Assembly: GCA_031267005.1 (NCBI GenBank)
Contig: JAIRZX010000295.1
Coordinates: 1-6,500 of the forward strand
DNA from: Deltaproteobacteria bacterium
GTDB taxonomy: Bacteria > Desulfobacterota > Desulfarculia > Adiutricales > Adiutricaceae
Length of the DNA stretch: 6,500 bases
Direction of reading: 5' to 3'
Shown here piece by piece: positions 5,473 through 6,500 of this stretch (within the stretch, counting starts at the first letter, position 1; every line of letters begins with the position of its first letter). Both the position numbers and the translations under genes were made by a program. The notes beneath the pieces are model-generated. The model was not told where the DNA came from. It ran no database searches and saw nothing but the letters and a program-made list of their open reading frames with translations.

Positions 5473-6500
5473 ATGATACCGCTTTTGGGGCCGCACCGCT
5501 GGAAACCACTTAAAATCCAAGAATTGATTTCAAACCAGGAATTTAGTATAAATAGAAAGGGCAATACAGACGACTCAACTATCTTGAAGGCCCAAAGCCG
5601 GAATGCGAACATACTGACCCAGGATTTACCCGTTCTTCCCATAGGGCTGGCGAACTTTGAAGACATTAGGAAAAAACAGGCAGTCTACGTTGACAAGACG
5701 AAGTATATCGCTGATCTTGAGAACGCTGGCAAATTCGTCTGTTGCGCCCGACCCCGTCGTTTCGGCAAGTCCCTTACTGTGAATATGCTCGACGCTTTCT
5801 ACTCGGGGCGCAAATATCTTTTCCAGGGCCTGGCGGCCGAAAAAGATATTTGCTCCCCTGACTTTGTAGCCTGCCCTGTCGTCAGGCTGGACATGTCCGC
5901 CGTGGCTGGCAGCGACAGCACAGTAATTTTACAAAATTCAATCATGAGGCGTCTTGGAATAATAGCTGAGAGGCATCAGGTTTCTTTGCGCGGCGAAGAT
6001 TACGCTGATGCCTTTTCTTGTCTCCTTCAAGACGTCCATGAGACGAGCGGCCAAGAGGCAGTCCTCCTTTTGGATGAATACGACTCCCCCGTCATAGATC
6101 TTGTCGGCAGGGACAACTTAACTTATGATAAGAAATTGCTTTCCGAAACGCGGAACATAATGCAAAGATTTTACACTCAGATTAAAATCGAAGAAGAGCA
6201 CATCAAGCTCGCCTTCATTACCGGAGTCACTAAGTTTTCCAGGATGGGCGTGTTTTCCAAGCTTAACAATCTCCTAGACATTTCCCTTTTTCCTGATTTC
6301 AGCACTTTCATGGGCTACACCCATGAAGAACTGAAGACGTATTTCGCTCCTTTCATAACCCACACCGCGCGTGTGCTCAAGATGAGTGAAGAAGGGCTGT
6401 TAAATAAACTCAAGGACTATTACGACGGGTTTTCCTTTGACGGAGAAAACGAAGTGTACAACCCTTTTTCAGTCCTTTCGTTCTTCAAGGCAAGAAAATT
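5473..6500 (+). CDS. AAA-ATPase-like / DUF1703-type protein (3' end off window)
   Basis: The first 342 residues are visible. The domain starts at about 55 (LPIGLANFEDIRKKQAVYVD), typical of the AAA-ATPase-like family (Pfam AAA-ATPase_like), whose members usually carry a C-terminal PD-(D/E)xK nuclease-like domain, here beyond the edge. Visible motifs are a Walker A variant RPRRFGKS (93-100), Walker B VLLLDEYDSP (197-206), FITGVTKFSRMGVFS (248-262) and YYDGFSFDG followed by VYNPFSVL (316-335). No frameshift is seen. Cellular function of this family is unsettled; it is often multi-copy in host-associated anaerobes. ATG 5473 is the first ATG after the in-frame TGA at 5371. It gives a 54-residue N-terminal extension not usual in the family, and a strong promoter lies inside that extension, so TTG 5584 or CTG 5614 may be the real start. 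The gene is AT-richer than the rnf-like genes, suggesting acquisition by transfer. Confidence 0.9.
   Translation, partial: MIPLLGPHRWKPLKIQELISNQEFSINRKGNTDDSTILKAQSRNANILTQDLPVLPIGLANFEDIRKKQAVYVDKTKYIADLENAGKFVCCARPRRFGKSLTVNMLDAFYSGRKYLFQGLAAEKDICSPDFVACPVVRLDMSAVAGSDSTVILQNSIMRRLGIIAERHQVSLRGEDYADAFSCLLQDVHETSGQEAVLLLDEYDSPVIDLVGRDNLTYDKKLLSETRNIMQRFYTQIKIEEEHIKLAFITGVTKFSRMGVFSKLNNLLDISLFPDFSTFMGYTHEELKTYFAPFITHTARVLKMSEEGLLNKLKDYYDGFSFDGENEVYNPFSVLSFFKARK
5524..5552 (+). promoter_or_regulatory. Sigma70-type promoter for the AAA-ATPase-like gene
   Basis: TTGATT (5524-5529), a 17-base spacer, and TATAAA (5547-5552) match the sigma70 consensus well; transcription would begin near 5559. 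It lies inside the open frame that starts at ATG 5473. If it is used, translation must begin downstream, for instance at TTG 5584, which removes most of the atypical N-terminal extension. Confidence 0.45.

Noticed and set aside
5283..5666. Minus-strand frame overlapping the 5' part of the AAA-ATPase-like gene
   Set aside because: It is antisense to a well-supported gene and has no recognisable features beyond 5490.
1..6500. CRISPR array, tRNA or rRNA
   Set aside because: No evenly spaced direct repeats with unique spacers, no cloverleaf-like segment and no rRNA-like conserved sequence was seen on either strand by eye.

Overview
This looks like the chromosome of a high-GC anaerobic bacterium. 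Two minus-strand genes resemble subunits of an Rnf-type electron-transport complex. At the right edge is a gene of the AAA-ATPase-like/DUF1703 group, which is common in gut and other host-associated anaerobes. A gut deltaproteobacterium would fit, but nothing in the window fixes the taxon.

Positions 1-3362 (minus strand) hold an rnfC-like gene followed, with a 4-base stop/start overlap, by an rnfD-like gene that runs off the left edge. The rnfC-like protein keeps both [4Fe-4S] ferredoxin motifs but has lost the glycine-rich nucleotide/flavin loop. The rnfD-like protein is the most unusual item. About 400 residues of acidic, Gly/Asp/Tyr-rich, partly repetitive sequence precede a membrane domain of RnfD type. 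Its large extramembrane loop is low-complexity and lacks the usual flavin-attachment motif. The pair looks like a divergent, modified Rnf module; rnfG, rnfE, rnfA and rnfB would be expected beyond the left edge.

Positions 3363-5472 contain no confident intact gene. From right to left as the rnf operon reads, there is a possible promoter and hairpin leader (about 3547-3646). Next to it is a purine-rich tetranucleotide-repeat tract (3785-4002) with no cytosine for 164 bases on the plus strand. Then comes an AT-richer spacer (about 4003-4240), and a GC-rich block (about 4240-5470) that reads like a decayed gene or insertion element on the minus strand.

Positions 5473-6500 (plus strand) hold the 5' part of an AAA-ATPase-like gene cut by the right edge. 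It is clearly AT-richer than the rnf genes, which suggests separate ancestry. It shows no functional link to the rnf pair.
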